Shown piece by piece: positions 1 through 5,112 of a stretch of 8,035 bases of DNA. The stretch is from contig CAJOFI010000097.1 in the NCBI GenBank assembly GCA_905233595.1, positions 1,316 through 9,350 of the forward strand. The letters run 5' to 3'. Each line of letters opens with the position of its first letter. Positions within the stretch are counted from its first letter, which is position 1. Position numbers and translations under genes: made by a program. Source of the stretch: an uncultured Oscillospiraceae bacterium. GTDB taxonomy: Bacteria; Bacillota; Clostridia; Oscillospirales; Oscillospiraceae. Below the pieces are notes generated by a model. That model saw nothing but the letters and a program-made list of their open reading frames with translations, did no database searches and had not been told where the DNA came from.

Positions 1-95
1 AATCGCAGGAATACTTTGTGTATTTCAAGATTTGACAACGAAGCTACAGGTGAAAAAGACAAGTCAGATTGCACAAGTTATTTCGGAACAGTTCC
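1..95. repeat. Partial copy (right part) of a dispersed repeat also found at 7197-7330
   Basis: Positions 1-30 are identical to 7261-7290, and 56-95 match 7291-7330 with one difference (aagac against aaggc). The copy ends at 95 in GGAACAGTTCC, the same terminal sequence as the complete copy. Between the two matching blocks this copy carries 25 extra bases (31-55). Its left half lies outside the window. It is in the same orientation as the second copy and ends just beyond the T-tract of the efp terminator. No protein-coding function is evident. It is best read as a small non-autonomous repetitive element; the family is not recognised. Confidence 0.8.
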
Positions 96-102
96 TTAGA
101 AC

Positions 103-135
103 AAAAAACAGGGGAAGATGCACGACCTTCCCCTG
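103..135 (-). terminator. Rho-independent terminator of efp
   Basis: On the minus strand a perfect 9-bp stem, CAGGGGAAG pairing with CTTCCCCTG around a 9-nt loop, is followed directly by TTTTTTGTTCT. The stem arms lie at 109-117 and 127-135, and the T-tract is the run of A at 103-108 on the plus strand. It sits about 20 nt past the efp stop codon. The plus strand also has CTTTT after the stem, so some bidirectional activity is possible. Confidence 0.9.
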
Positions 136-155
136 CTTTTCGATGCCTTTGCCGC

Positions 156-713
156 TTACGCTCTGGACAGATACTCGCCCGTGCGGGTATCGACCTTGAT
201 GCGCTCGCCGCGGTCGATGAAGAGGGGAACCTTGATCTCGGCGCCGGTCTCCAGCGTGGCGGGCTTGGTGGCGTTGGTGGCGGTGTTGCCGGCAAAGCCG
301 GGGTCGGTATCGGTGACCTCGAGCTCCACGAAGAAGGGAGGCTCCACGTTGAAGACCTTGCCCTTGTAGGAGTAGATGGTGCAATCCATGTTCTCCTTGA
401 CGAACTTGAAGTTGTCGCCCAGGACGGAGCCGTCCACCGGCTCGAGCTCATAGGTCTCGGGGTTCATGAAGTAGTAGAGGTTGCCGTCGTTGTAGCTGTA
501 CTCCATGGTCATGCGGTCAACGGTAGCGTTCTCAAACTTGGCGGTGGGGTTGAAGGAAGTTTCGGTCACGGCGCCGGTGATGACGTTCTTCATCTTGGTG
601 CGCACGAAGGCCGCGCCCTTGCCGGGCTTGACGTGCTGGAACTCGACGACCTGCATGACGTTGCCGTCCATCTCAAAGGTAACGCCGTTTCTGAATTCGC
701 CTGCAGTAATCAT
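156..713 (-). CDS. efp: Translation elongation factor P
   Basis: EF-P binds between the P and E sites of ribosomes stalled at polyproline stretches and promotes peptide-bond formation. The 185-residue product has the usual length and three-domain layout: an N-terminal KOW-like domain to about residue 62, a central OB domain, and a C-terminal OB domain ending in the typical [17 protein letters not shown]. The loop [10 protein letters not shown] puts a lysine at position 32, the residue that carries the 5-aminopentanol modification in Bacillus subtilis; the modifying enzymes are not in this window. The start MITAGEF is supported by GGGAGGT upstream (plus-strand 721-727). It is a single-gene unit, divergent from rpmB, with its own promoter (767-795) and terminator (103-135). 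Confidence 0.97.
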   Translation of the reverse strand: MITAGEFRNGVTFEMDGNVMQVVEFQHVKPGKGAAFVRTKMKNVITGAVTETSFNPTAKFENATVDRMTMEYSYNDGNLYYFMNPETYELEPVDGSVLGDNFKFVKENMDCTIYSYKGKVFNVEPPFFVELEVTDTDPGFAGNTATNATKPATLETGAEIKVPLFIDRGERIKVDTRTGEYLSRA

Positions 714-766
714 AAATTGGGACCTCCCGAAAGAATTTTATCTGTCACGATAGCTTTAGCTGAACC

Positions 767-795
767 ATTTTACCGTATGTAAGGAAATTTTGCAA
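767..795 (-). promoter_or_regulatory. Promoter for efp (sigma-70 type)
   Basis: Reading the minus strand, TTGCAA (790-795) and TAAAAT (767-772) are separated by exactly 17 nt. The predicted transcript starts near 760 and gives a leader of about 45 nt before the efp ATG. Predicted from motif match and spacing only. Confidence 0.65.
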
Positions 796-866
796 GCCCT
801 TTCTGCGCCTGCGGGGGCTGGAAACAGAAAAATTTCAGATTTTTCCCCGGAAGATGAAAATTTTGC

Positions 867-895
867 TTGCAATTGCCACGCTCTTCTGCTAAGAT
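867..895 (+). promoter_or_regulatory. Promoter for rpmB (extended -10)
   Basis: TTGCAA (867-872) and TAAGAT (890-895) are 17 nt apart, and a TG dinucleotide at 887-888 makes an extended -10. The transcript would start near 902 and run into the rpmB leader. The 714-943 gap between the divergent efp and rpmB genes holds this promoter and the efp promoter and no other gene. Confidence 0.65.
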
Positions 896-913
896 AAATA
901 AGCTGTTTAGCAG
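886..913. repeat. Inverted repeat across the rpmB -10 region
   Basis: CTGCTAA (886-892) and TTAGCAG (907-913) form a perfect 7-bp dyad with a 14-nt gap. The left arm overlaps the -10 element and the right arm lies just past the predicted transcription start. The position would suit an operator, but the arms are short and chance is possible. Confidence 0.35.
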
Positions 914-943
914 CATAACACGACCAAGGAGGTGCTTCAAGCT

Positions 944-1132
944 ATGGCGAAATGCCAGTTCTGCGACAAGGATGTGGCCTTCGGTATCAAGGTCAGCCAT
1001 TCTCACAGGCGCTCCAACCGTACCTGGAAGCCGAACGTGAAGCGCGTCAAGGCCATCGTGGACGGTTCTCCCAAGCATGTTTACGTCTGCACGCGCTGCC
1101 TGCGCAGCGGTAAGGTCACCCGCGCTGTGTAA
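944..1132 (+). CDS. rpmB: 50S ribosomal protein L28 (zinc-binding form)
   Basis: L28 is a small protein of the large ribosomal subunit. The 62-residue product has the normal bacterial length and the diagnostic SHSHRRSNRTWKPNV segment followed by RVKAIVDG. Two CxxC pairs, C4/C7 and C49/C52, make this the zinc-ribbon form; some bacteria carry paralogues lacking the cysteines. AAGGAGG (925-931 region) precedes the ATG at 944. An in-frame GTG at 932 would add four residues but overlaps the ribosome-binding site, so it is rejected. The gene is monocistronic or nearly so: a strong terminator follows within 12 nt of the stop. Confidence 0.97.
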   Translation: MAKCQFCDKDVAFGIKVSHSHRRSNRTWKPNVKRVKAIVDGSPKHVYVCTRCLRSGKVTRAV

Positions 1133-1143
1133 TTGAACATTAC

Positions 1144-1190
1144 CCGAAATAAAGCCTGTCGAAGCAACAAACGACGGGCTTTTTCGGTTT
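1144..1190 (+). terminator. Terminator between rpmB and xpt
   Basis: AAGCCTGTCG (1152-1161) pairs with CGACGGGCTT (1172-1181) with one G-U pair and a 10-nt loop. The stem can be lengthened by CCGAAA (1144-1149) with TTTCGG (1182-1187) across a 2-nt bulge. The 3' side runs into TTTTCGGTTTT. It ends the rpmB transcript, and because no clear promoter lies between it and xpt, partial read-through may supply xpt. Confidence 0.85.
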
Positions 1191-1205
1191 TACAGGAGAG
1201 AGACT

Positions 1206-1778
1206 ATGAAACTTTTGGAAGAGCGCATCCTGTCCGAGGGCACGGTGAAGCCCGGCGGCATTTTGAAGGTGGACAGCTTTTTGAACCACCAGCTCGACCC
1301 GCAGCTCCTCTACGAGATGGCGCTCGAGCTCAGGCGCCTCTATGCCGGAGAGCCGATCAACAAGGTCCTGACCATCGAGGCCAGCGGCATCGCCCTGGCG
1401 AGCCTTACGGGCTTCGTCCTCGGCTGCCCGGTCGTGTTCGCGAAGAAGAGCAAGACCAGGAACATCTCCGACGCGCTCTACAGCGTGGAGGTCGCGTCCT
1501 TCACCCACGGCAACACCAACACCGTCGTCGTGTCGAAGGAGTACCTGCACGCCGGTGACCGCGTGCTGATCGTGGACGATTTTCTCGCTACCGGCGCGGC
1601 GCTCGTCGGGCTCAAAAGCCTCGTGGAGCAGGCGGGCGGCAGCGTGGTCGGCGCGGGCATCGCCATCGAGAAGGCCTTCCAGGGCGGGGGCGACAGGCTT
1701 CGCGCGCAGGGGCTTCGCATCGAGTCGCTCGCGCGGATCGCCTCCATGGGCGATGACAGCCTCGAATTCTGCCGCTGA
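1206..1778 (+). CDS. xpt: Xanthine phosphoribosyltransferase
   Basis: This cytosolic purine-salvage enzyme converts xanthine and PRPP to XMP and pyrophosphate. The 190-residue product has the family's usual length. It begins MKLLEERIL and includes VKPGGILKVDSFLNHQ near residues 14-29. The PRPP-binding loop VLIVDDFLATGAA is at 120-132, with the two consecutive aspartates of type I phosphoribosyltransferases. A GIAIEKAFQ segment follows at 151-159. AGGAG at 1194-1198 supports the ATG at 1206. In Bacillus subtilis the xpt leader itself carries a guanine riboswitch; here only 73 nt separate the gene from rpmB and they hold a terminator, while the riboswitch stands downstream in front of the nucleoside importer. 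Adenine or hypoxanthine-guanine phosphoribosyltransferase is less likely given the Xpt-specific N-terminus. Confidence 0.95.
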   Translation: MKLLEERILSEGTVKPGGILKVDSFLNHQLDPQLLYEMALELRRLYAGEPINKVLTIEASGIALASLTGFVLGCPVVFAKKSKTRNISDALYSVEVASFTHGNTNTVVVSKEYLHAGDRVLIVDDFLATGAALVGLKSLVEQAGGSVVGAGIAIEKAFQGGGDRLRAQGLRIESLARIASMGDDSLEFCR

Positions 1779-1805
1779 ACACGGCGGAAACGGGGAAAAT
1801 ATTCC

Positions 1806-1848
1806 TTTTAACATTTTGTACAATAAATTGAAGCAAAAAATGTTGAAA
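1806..1848. repeat. AT-rich inverted repeat after xpt
   Basis: TTTTAACATTTT (1806-1817) pairs with AAAATGTTGAAA (1837-1848), 11 Watson-Crick pairs and one G-U, with a 19-nt gap. It lies between the xpt stop codon and the importer promoter. It could be a weak xpt terminator or a protein-binding dyad upstream of the -35. It lacks the GC-rich core expected of a terminator. Confidence 0.4.
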
Positions 1849-1864
1849 ATGGACAAAATTTTTC

Positions 1865-1896
1865 TTGACTTTTTTCGACGCGGCTGTTACTATACT
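1865..1896 (+). promoter_or_regulatory. Promoter of the nucleoside importer operon
   Basis: TTGACT at 1865-1870 is a good -35. Two overlapping -10 candidates follow: TACTAT (1888-1893) at the ideal 17-nt spacing with TG two bases upstream, and TATACT (1891-1896), a better hexamer but 20 nt away. Transcription would start around 1900, a few bases before the riboswitch P1 stem, which supports the assignment. Confidence 0.65.
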
Positions 1897-1913
1897 GCCA
1901 TAATTCCATAGCG

Positions 1914-1982
1914 TTCGATATATCGCAAATAATAAGGATTTGAAGTTTCTACCCGGGCACCGTAAATGACCGGACTATCGAA
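1914..1982 (+). promoter_or_regulatory. Purine riboswitch aptamer, guanine class
   Basis: Conserved core elements are in order. The P1 stem TTCGATA (1914-1920) pairs with TATCGAA (1976-1982). The L2 loop AATAAGG (1931-1937) has the two guanines that pair with L3. J2/3 contains GTTTCTACC (1945-1953), L3 contains CACCGTAAA, and GACTAT (1973-1978) forms J3/1. The ligand-selecting base is C1975, equivalent to C74 of the B. subtilis xpt aptamer, which pairs with guanine, hypoxanthine or xanthine; adenine switches have U there. Compared with the xpt aptamer, J1/2 looks one base shorter and P3 one base pair longer (CCGG with CCGG, plus a G-A mismatch). It precedes a nucleoside importer, a plausible purine-controlled target. 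Confidence 0.92.
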
Positions 1983-2031
1983 AGAAGAGCAGAGGGCCAG
2001 AGCATTTTTGACCCTTGTGTTTCGTTTTTTT
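1979..2031 (+). terminator. Candidate first expression-platform hairpin of the riboswitch
   Basis: CGAAA (1979-1983) can pair with TTTCG (2020-2024), with CA/TG and AGGG/CCCT pairs inside (1990-1996 with 2012-2017), followed by seven T (2025-2031). The outer arm uses bases of the P1 3' strand, so this hairpin and ligand-stabilised P1 would compete. It is interrupted and weaker than the next hairpin, and its role is uncertain. Confidence 0.4.
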
Positions 2032-2032
2032 C

Positions 2033-2062
2033 AAGAGGCTTCGATTCCGAGGTCTCTTTTCG
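2033..2062 (+). terminator. Candidate riboswitch-controlled terminator
   Basis: AAGAGGCTTCG (2033-2043) pairs with CGAGGTCTCTT (2048-2058) around the loop ATTC, 11 bp including two G-U pairs, followed by TTCGTTCT. Its 3' arm (2053-2062, TCTCTTTTCG) can also pair with CGAAAGAAGA (1979-1988), 9 of 10 positions, which overlaps the 3' strand of P1. That is the arrangement of a classic OFF switch: ligand holds P1 and frees the terminator; without ligand the P1 strand acts as antiterminator. The T-tract is imperfect, so the assignment is tentative. Confidence 0.5.
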
Positions 2063-2069
2063 TTCTCCC

Positions 2070-2104
2070 CCAAACCGAAGCCCAGCCAAGCGGGTTCGGT
2101 TTGG
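2070..2104 (+). other. Strong hairpin in the importer leader
   Basis: CCAAACCGAA (2070-2079) and TTCGGTTTGG (2095-2104) are perfectly complementary over 10 bp, with a further CCC/GGG (2081-2083 with 2092-2094) inside. No T-tract follows, so it is not a standard terminator. The whole 1983-2281 leader is gene-free and rich in such structures, including a GTTTTCCC/GGGGAAAC stem at 2133-2164. No second known riboswitch was recognised in it. Confidence 0.55.
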
Positions 2105-2227
2105 AAAGGAAGAAGGAGATTGCGGATATGGAGTTTTCCCGGCTCTTACGGAAACTGGGGAAACGGAATGGAGCAAGCTTCTTCTGACGCTGCCCTTTTC
2201 CGCAACAGCGGTTTAGGTGAGCCGCGG

Positions 2228-2267
2228 AGGGCCTTCGGGTCCTTCCCGGCCCTGTTAAATTCTTTTT
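2228..2267 (+). terminator. Hairpin just before the binding-protein gene, attenuator-like
   Basis: AGGGCC (2228-2233) pairs with GGCCCT (2248-2253), extended inside by GGG/CCC (2237-2239 with 2245-2247) across a 3-nt bulge. GTTAAATTCTTTTT follows, ending at the ribosome-binding site AAAGGAG (2268-2274). The T-run begins about 10 nt after the stem, so efficiency as a terminator is doubtful; it may instead protect or present the start region. Confidence 0.4.
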
Positions 2268-2281
2268 AAAGGAGAAACACA

Positions 2282-3250
2282 ATGAAGAAGATCATCGCAA
2301 TGCTGCTCGCGCTCGTTATGATCGTCGCGCTCGCCTCCGTCAGCGTTACCGCTTCCGCCGAGGAGAGCTTCAAGGCCGGCCTGATCTGCCTGCACGACGA
2401 GAACTCCGGCTACGACGCCAACTTCATCAACGGCTTCAAGGCCGCCTGCGAGGCGCTGGGCGTTGAGGGCGTCATCAAGACCAACATCGACGACACCAAC
2501 ACCGAAGGCTACGACGCCGCTCTCGAGCTGGCGGACGACGGCTGCAAGGTCGTCTTTTCCGACAGCTACGGCCACGGCTCCTACCTGCTCCAGGCCGCTC
2601 AGGAGGCCCCCGAGGTCCAGTTCACCTCCTGCACCGCCGATAACGCGCAGGCTGCCGGCGTTGAGAACTTCCACAACGCCTTCGCCTCCATCTTCGAGGG
2701 CCGCTACCTCGCCGGCATCGCCGCCGGTATGAAGCTGGTCGAGATGATGAACGAGGGCAAGGTTCCCGCTGACTGCAAGGTCGGCTACGTCGCCGCCATG
2801 CCTTACGCCGAGGTCATGTCCGGCTACACCTCCTGGTTCCTGGGCCTGCGCTCCGTCGAGGGCTGCGAGAACGTGACGATGGACGTCGTCTACACCGGCA
2901 CCTGGCTCGATGAGACCCTCGAGAAGGAAGCTGCCGAGAAGCTGATCGCCGGCGGCTGCGTCCTGATCTCCCAGCATGCCGACTCCATGGGCGCCCCCAA
3001 TGCCTGCGAGGCCGCCGGCGTCCCGAACATCTCCTACAACGGCTCCACCCTCGCCGCCTGCCCCAACACCTACATCGTCTCCTCCCGCATCGACTGGCAG
3101 CCCTACTTCGAGTACGCCATCAAGGCCGTCATGAACGGCGAGAACTATGACGTCGACTGGCGCGGCACCCTCGAGACCGGCTCCGTCAAGCTGACCGATC
3201 TGAACGAGGCTGCCGCACAGCATACCGAAACCACCGCGCCGGCCGCATGA
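2282..3250 (+). CDS. BMP/PnrA-family nucleoside-binding protein, C-terminus displaced by a frame break
   Basis: This is the extracellular solute-binding protein of a nucleoside ABC importer (BMP/PnrA family). The in-frame product is 322 residues. Residues 1-26 form a signal peptide: MKK, a hydrophobic core, and a type I cleavage motif ASA before EES. No lipobox cysteine is present, although Gram-positive binding proteins are normally lipoproteins. Family-typical stretches include NFHNAFASIFEGRYLAGIAAGMK, split as NFHNAF at about 129-134 and EGRYLAGIAAGMK just after, then YAEVMSGYTSWFLG and LISQHADSMGAPNACEA. The start is fixed by AAAGGAG at 2268-2274. The frame ends at TGA 3248-3250 shortly after SVKLTDLNEAAA; the expected ending VFDT...RSAPYFD...DGITVL continues in the next frame. 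The protein as read would lack about 55 C-terminal residues of the second lobe. Confidence 0.9.
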   Translation: MKKIIAMLLALVMIVALASVSVTASAEESFKAGLICLHDENSGYDANFINGFKAACEALGVEGVIKTNIDDTNTEGYDAALELADDGCKVVFSDSYGHGSYLLQAAQEAPEVQFTSCTADNAQAAGVENFHNAFASIFEGRYLAGIAAGMKLVEMMNEGKVPADCKVGYVAAMPYAEVMSGYTSWFLGLRSVEGCENVTMDVVYTGTWLDETLEKEAAEKLIAGGCVLISQHADSMGAPNACEAAGVPNISYNGSTLAACPNTYIVSSRIDWQPYFEYAIKAVMNGENYDVDWRGTLETGSVKLTDLNEAAAQHTETTAPAA

Positions 3251-3419
3251 TGTCTTCGACACCGCCAAGTGGACCGTCGGCGGCGAGACCCTTGAGACCT
3301 ACGACAAGGCCGCCTTCTACGAGGGCAACGAGTGCATCTGGGACGGCTACTTCCACGAGTCCGAGACCCGCAGCGCTCCCTACTTCGACATCCTCATCGA
3401 CGGCATCACCGTTCTGTAA
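3249..3419 (+). pseudogene. Detached C-terminal segment of the nucleoside-binding protein
   Basis: Frame 3249-3419 reads DVFDTAKWTVGGETLETY through GYFHESETRSAPYFDILI to DGITVL and a stop TAA. This is the conserved C-terminus of the BMP family and has no start codon or ribosome-binding site of its own. It is in the +1 frame relative to the upstream 2282-3250 reading. From memory of relatives, the linker between the NEAAA region and VFDT is usually about 20 residues but about 11 here, so a single loss of 26 or 29 nt near 3218-3248 would explain both the shorter linker and the shift. Sequencing or assembly error, a real mutation, or (less likely) recoding are the alternatives. Confidence 0.85.
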
Positions 3420-3438
3420 CAGCCGAAACGCAAAACAC

Positions 3439-3472
3439 AAAGAAAGCCCTGCGCCATCGCAGGGCTTTCTTT
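3439..3472 (+). terminator. Intra-operon hairpin after the binding-protein gene
   Basis: A perfect 15-bp stem: AAAGAAAGCCCTGCG (3439-3453) pairs with CGCAGGGCTTTCTTT (3458-3472) around the loop CCAT. It begins 20 nt after the TAA at 3417-3419. The T residues lie inside the stem rather than in a clean tail, so it may act as a partial terminator or as a 3' stabiliser of the binding-protein message, letting that protein be made in excess of the membrane components. Confidence 0.75.
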
Positions 3473-3511
3473 CGCTCCGCGGGCAAAGCTCTCTTTTGCC
3501 CCCAGAGCGAA
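3471..3511 (+). other. Second intra-operon hairpin
   Basis: TTCGCTC (3471-3477) pairs with GAGCGAA (3505-3511), and inside it GGGCAAA (3481-3487) pairs with TTTGCCC (3495-3501). Its first two bases overlap the end of the preceding stem, so the two may form alternatively or stack. Confidence 0.6.
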
Positions 3512-3526
3512 GGAAAGCCCGCCGTT

Positions 3527-3552
3527 CCCGTCCGATCCCCCGTTCGGACGGG
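3527..3552 (+). other. Third intra-operon hairpin
   Basis: CCCGTCCGA (3527-3535) and TCGGACGGG (3544-3552) are perfectly complementary over 9 bp with an 8-nt loop. It is the last of three hairpins between the binding-protein and ATPase genes and ends about 20 nt before the ATPase ribosome-binding site. No T-tract follows. Confidence 0.6.
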
Positions 3553-3585
3553 TCAGACAGTTTGATTCCAAAGGAGGAATGCCCG

Positions 3586-5112
3586 ATGGAGGAACGAATC
3601 CCCGCCGTTGCGATGCGTGACATCACGAAGCGCTTCGGCTCCGTCGTCGCCAACGACAAGTGCTGGCTCAATATCTACCGCGGCGAGATCCTGGCCCTGC
3701 TGGGCGAAAACGGCAGCGGCAAGACCACGCTGATGAACATGCTCTCCGGCGTCTACTTCCCGGACGAGGGCACGATCGCCATCGACGGCAAACAGGTCGT
3801 CATCCGCTCCCCCAAGGACGCCTTTGATCTCGGCATCGGCATGATCCACCAGCATTTCAAGCTCGTGGACGTGCTCACCGCCGCAGAGAACATCGTGCTC
3901 GGCCTGCCCGGCAAGCTCGATCTCAAGGGCGCGACGAAGAAGATCCGCGAGATCTGCGCCGCCTACGGCTTCGAGGTCGACCCGGAGCAGAAGATCTACG
4001 ACATGTCCGTCTCCCAGAAGCAGACCGTGGAGATCGTCAAGGTGCTCTATCGCGGGGCGGACATCCTGATTTTGGACGAGCCCACCGCTGTTCTGACCCC
4101 GCAGGAGATCGAAAAGCTCTTCGCCGTGCTGCGCAACATGCGCGACGACGGCAAGGCCGTGGTCATCATCACGCACAAGATGCACGAGGTGGAGGAGCTC
4201 TCCGACCGCGTGGCCGTGCTGCGCAAGGGGCAGTTCAGCGGCGATATGCTGACGAAGAACACGAACGCGCAGGAGATGACCAACATGATGGTCGGCCGTC
4301 CCGTCGTGCTGAACATCGAGCGGCCCGAGCCGGTCGATCCGAAGCCGCGCATTGTGGTCAAGAACCTGACCGTGCGCGATCAGGAGGGCACCGTCAAGCT
4401 CGACGGTGTGAGCTTCACCGCCAACTCCGGCGAGATCCTCGGCATCGCGGGCGTCTCCGGCTGCGGCCAGAAGGAGCTGCTGGAGGCCATCGCCGGGCTG
4501 CAGAAGGTGCAGAGCGGCTCGATCCGCTATATCGAGGACGACGGCAGCAGCGAGGAGCTGATCGGCAAGGACCCCCTCAGCATCCAGCAGATGGGCGTCG
4601 CGCTCTCCTTCGTGCCGGAGGACCGCCTGGGCATGGGGCTTGTCGGCAACATGGATCTCGGCAACAACATGATGCTGCGCTCCTACCGCGCGGGGCACGG
4701 CGTCTTCACCAACCGCAAGGCGCCCTATAAGCTCGCCCGCCAGATGGTGGACTTCCTCGAGATCGCGACCCCCAGCGTGGAGACGCCGGTGCGCCGCCTC
4801 TCCGGCGGCAACGTGCAGAAGGTGCTGGTCGGGCGCGAGATCGCGAACGCCCCCTCCGTGCTGCTGACGGCCTACGCCGTGCGCGGGCTGGACATCAACT
4901 CCTCGTATCTGATCTATGACACCATCAACTCCCAGAAGATGAGAGGCGTGGCGGTGATCTACGTGGGCGAGGATCTGGACGTGCTGCTCGAGCTTGCCGA
5001 CCGCATCCTTGTCCTCTGCGGCGGCAAGGTCTCCGGCATCGTGCCGGGGCGCGGCGCGAAGAAGCGCGACGTGGGTCTCATGATGACGAAGCTGGGAGGT
5101 GCGAAGGCATGA
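3586..5112 (+). CDS. Nucleoside ABC importer, tandem ATP-binding protein (NupO/YufO-like)
   Basis: This cytoplasmic protein powers the importer by ATP hydrolysis. It has 508 residues and two fused ATPase domains, the normal form in the nucleoside/sugar importer group. Domain 1 has Walker A GENGSGKTT (40-48, lysine 46), Q-loop Q89, a divergent signature MSVSQKQ near 140-146, Walker B ILILDEP (160-166) and switch histidine H197. Domain 2 is degenerate: the Walker A position reads GVSGCGQKE (289-297, no lysine-threonine), the signature LSGGN (405-409) is intact, Walker B reads VLLTAYAVRGLD, and the switch histidine is missing (YVGEDLD). One active and one degenerate site is usual in this family. 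The ATG at 3586 is chosen because AAGGAGGA (3571-3578) sits ahead of it and homology starts there; the frame is open further upstream but runs out of frame through the binding-protein tail. Confidence 0.95.
   Translation: MEERIPAVAMRDITKRFGSVVANDKCWLNIYRGEILALLGENGSGKTTLMNMLSGVYFPDEGTIAIDGKQVVIRSPKDAFDLGIGMIHQHFKLVDVLTAAENIVLGLPGKLDLKGATKKIREICAAYGFEVDPEQKIYDMSVSQKQTVEIVKVLYRGADILILDEPTAVLTPQEIEKLFAVLRNMRDDGKAVVIITHKMHEVEELSDRVAVLRKGQFSGDMLTKNTNAQEMTNMMVGRPVVLNIERPEPVDPKPRIVVKNLTVRDQEGTVKLDGVSFTANSGEILGIAGVSGCGQKELLEAIAGLQKVQSGSIRYIEDDGSSEELIGKDPLSIQQMGVALSFVPEDRLGMGLVGNMDLGNNMMLRSYRAGHGVFTNRKAPYKLARQMVDFLEIATPSVETPVRRLSGGNVQKVLVGREIANAPSVLLTAYAVRGLDINSSYLIYDTINSQKMRGVAVIYVGEDLDVLLELADRILVLCGGKVSGIVPGRGAKKRDVGLMMTKLGGAKA

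Noticed and set aside
1966..2187. 73-codon open frame in the importer leader, starting inside the riboswitch
   Set aside because: Its ATG lies in the L3 loop of the aptamer, there is no ribosome-binding site, and it overlaps the expression platform and hairpins.
3236..3254. Programmed +1 frameshift at the binding-protein stop
   Set aside because: The GCA TGA T layout resembles prfB, but there is no Shine-Dalgarno-like stimulator upstream and the linker also seems shortened, which fits a deletion or sequence error better.
3247..3585. N-terminal extension of the ATPase frame back to 3247
   Set aside because: The extension reads through the binding-protein tail out of frame and through three hairpins. 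The ATPase homology and a strong ribosome-binding site start at 3586.
3553..4698. Long antisense open frames opposite the ATPase, and similar ones opposite the binding protein (2255-3268) and permease 1 (4959-6335)
   Set aside because: Typical shadow frames of GC-rich codon use: biased composition rich in Asp, His, Gly and Ala, no ribosome-binding sites, and fully covered by recognised genes.
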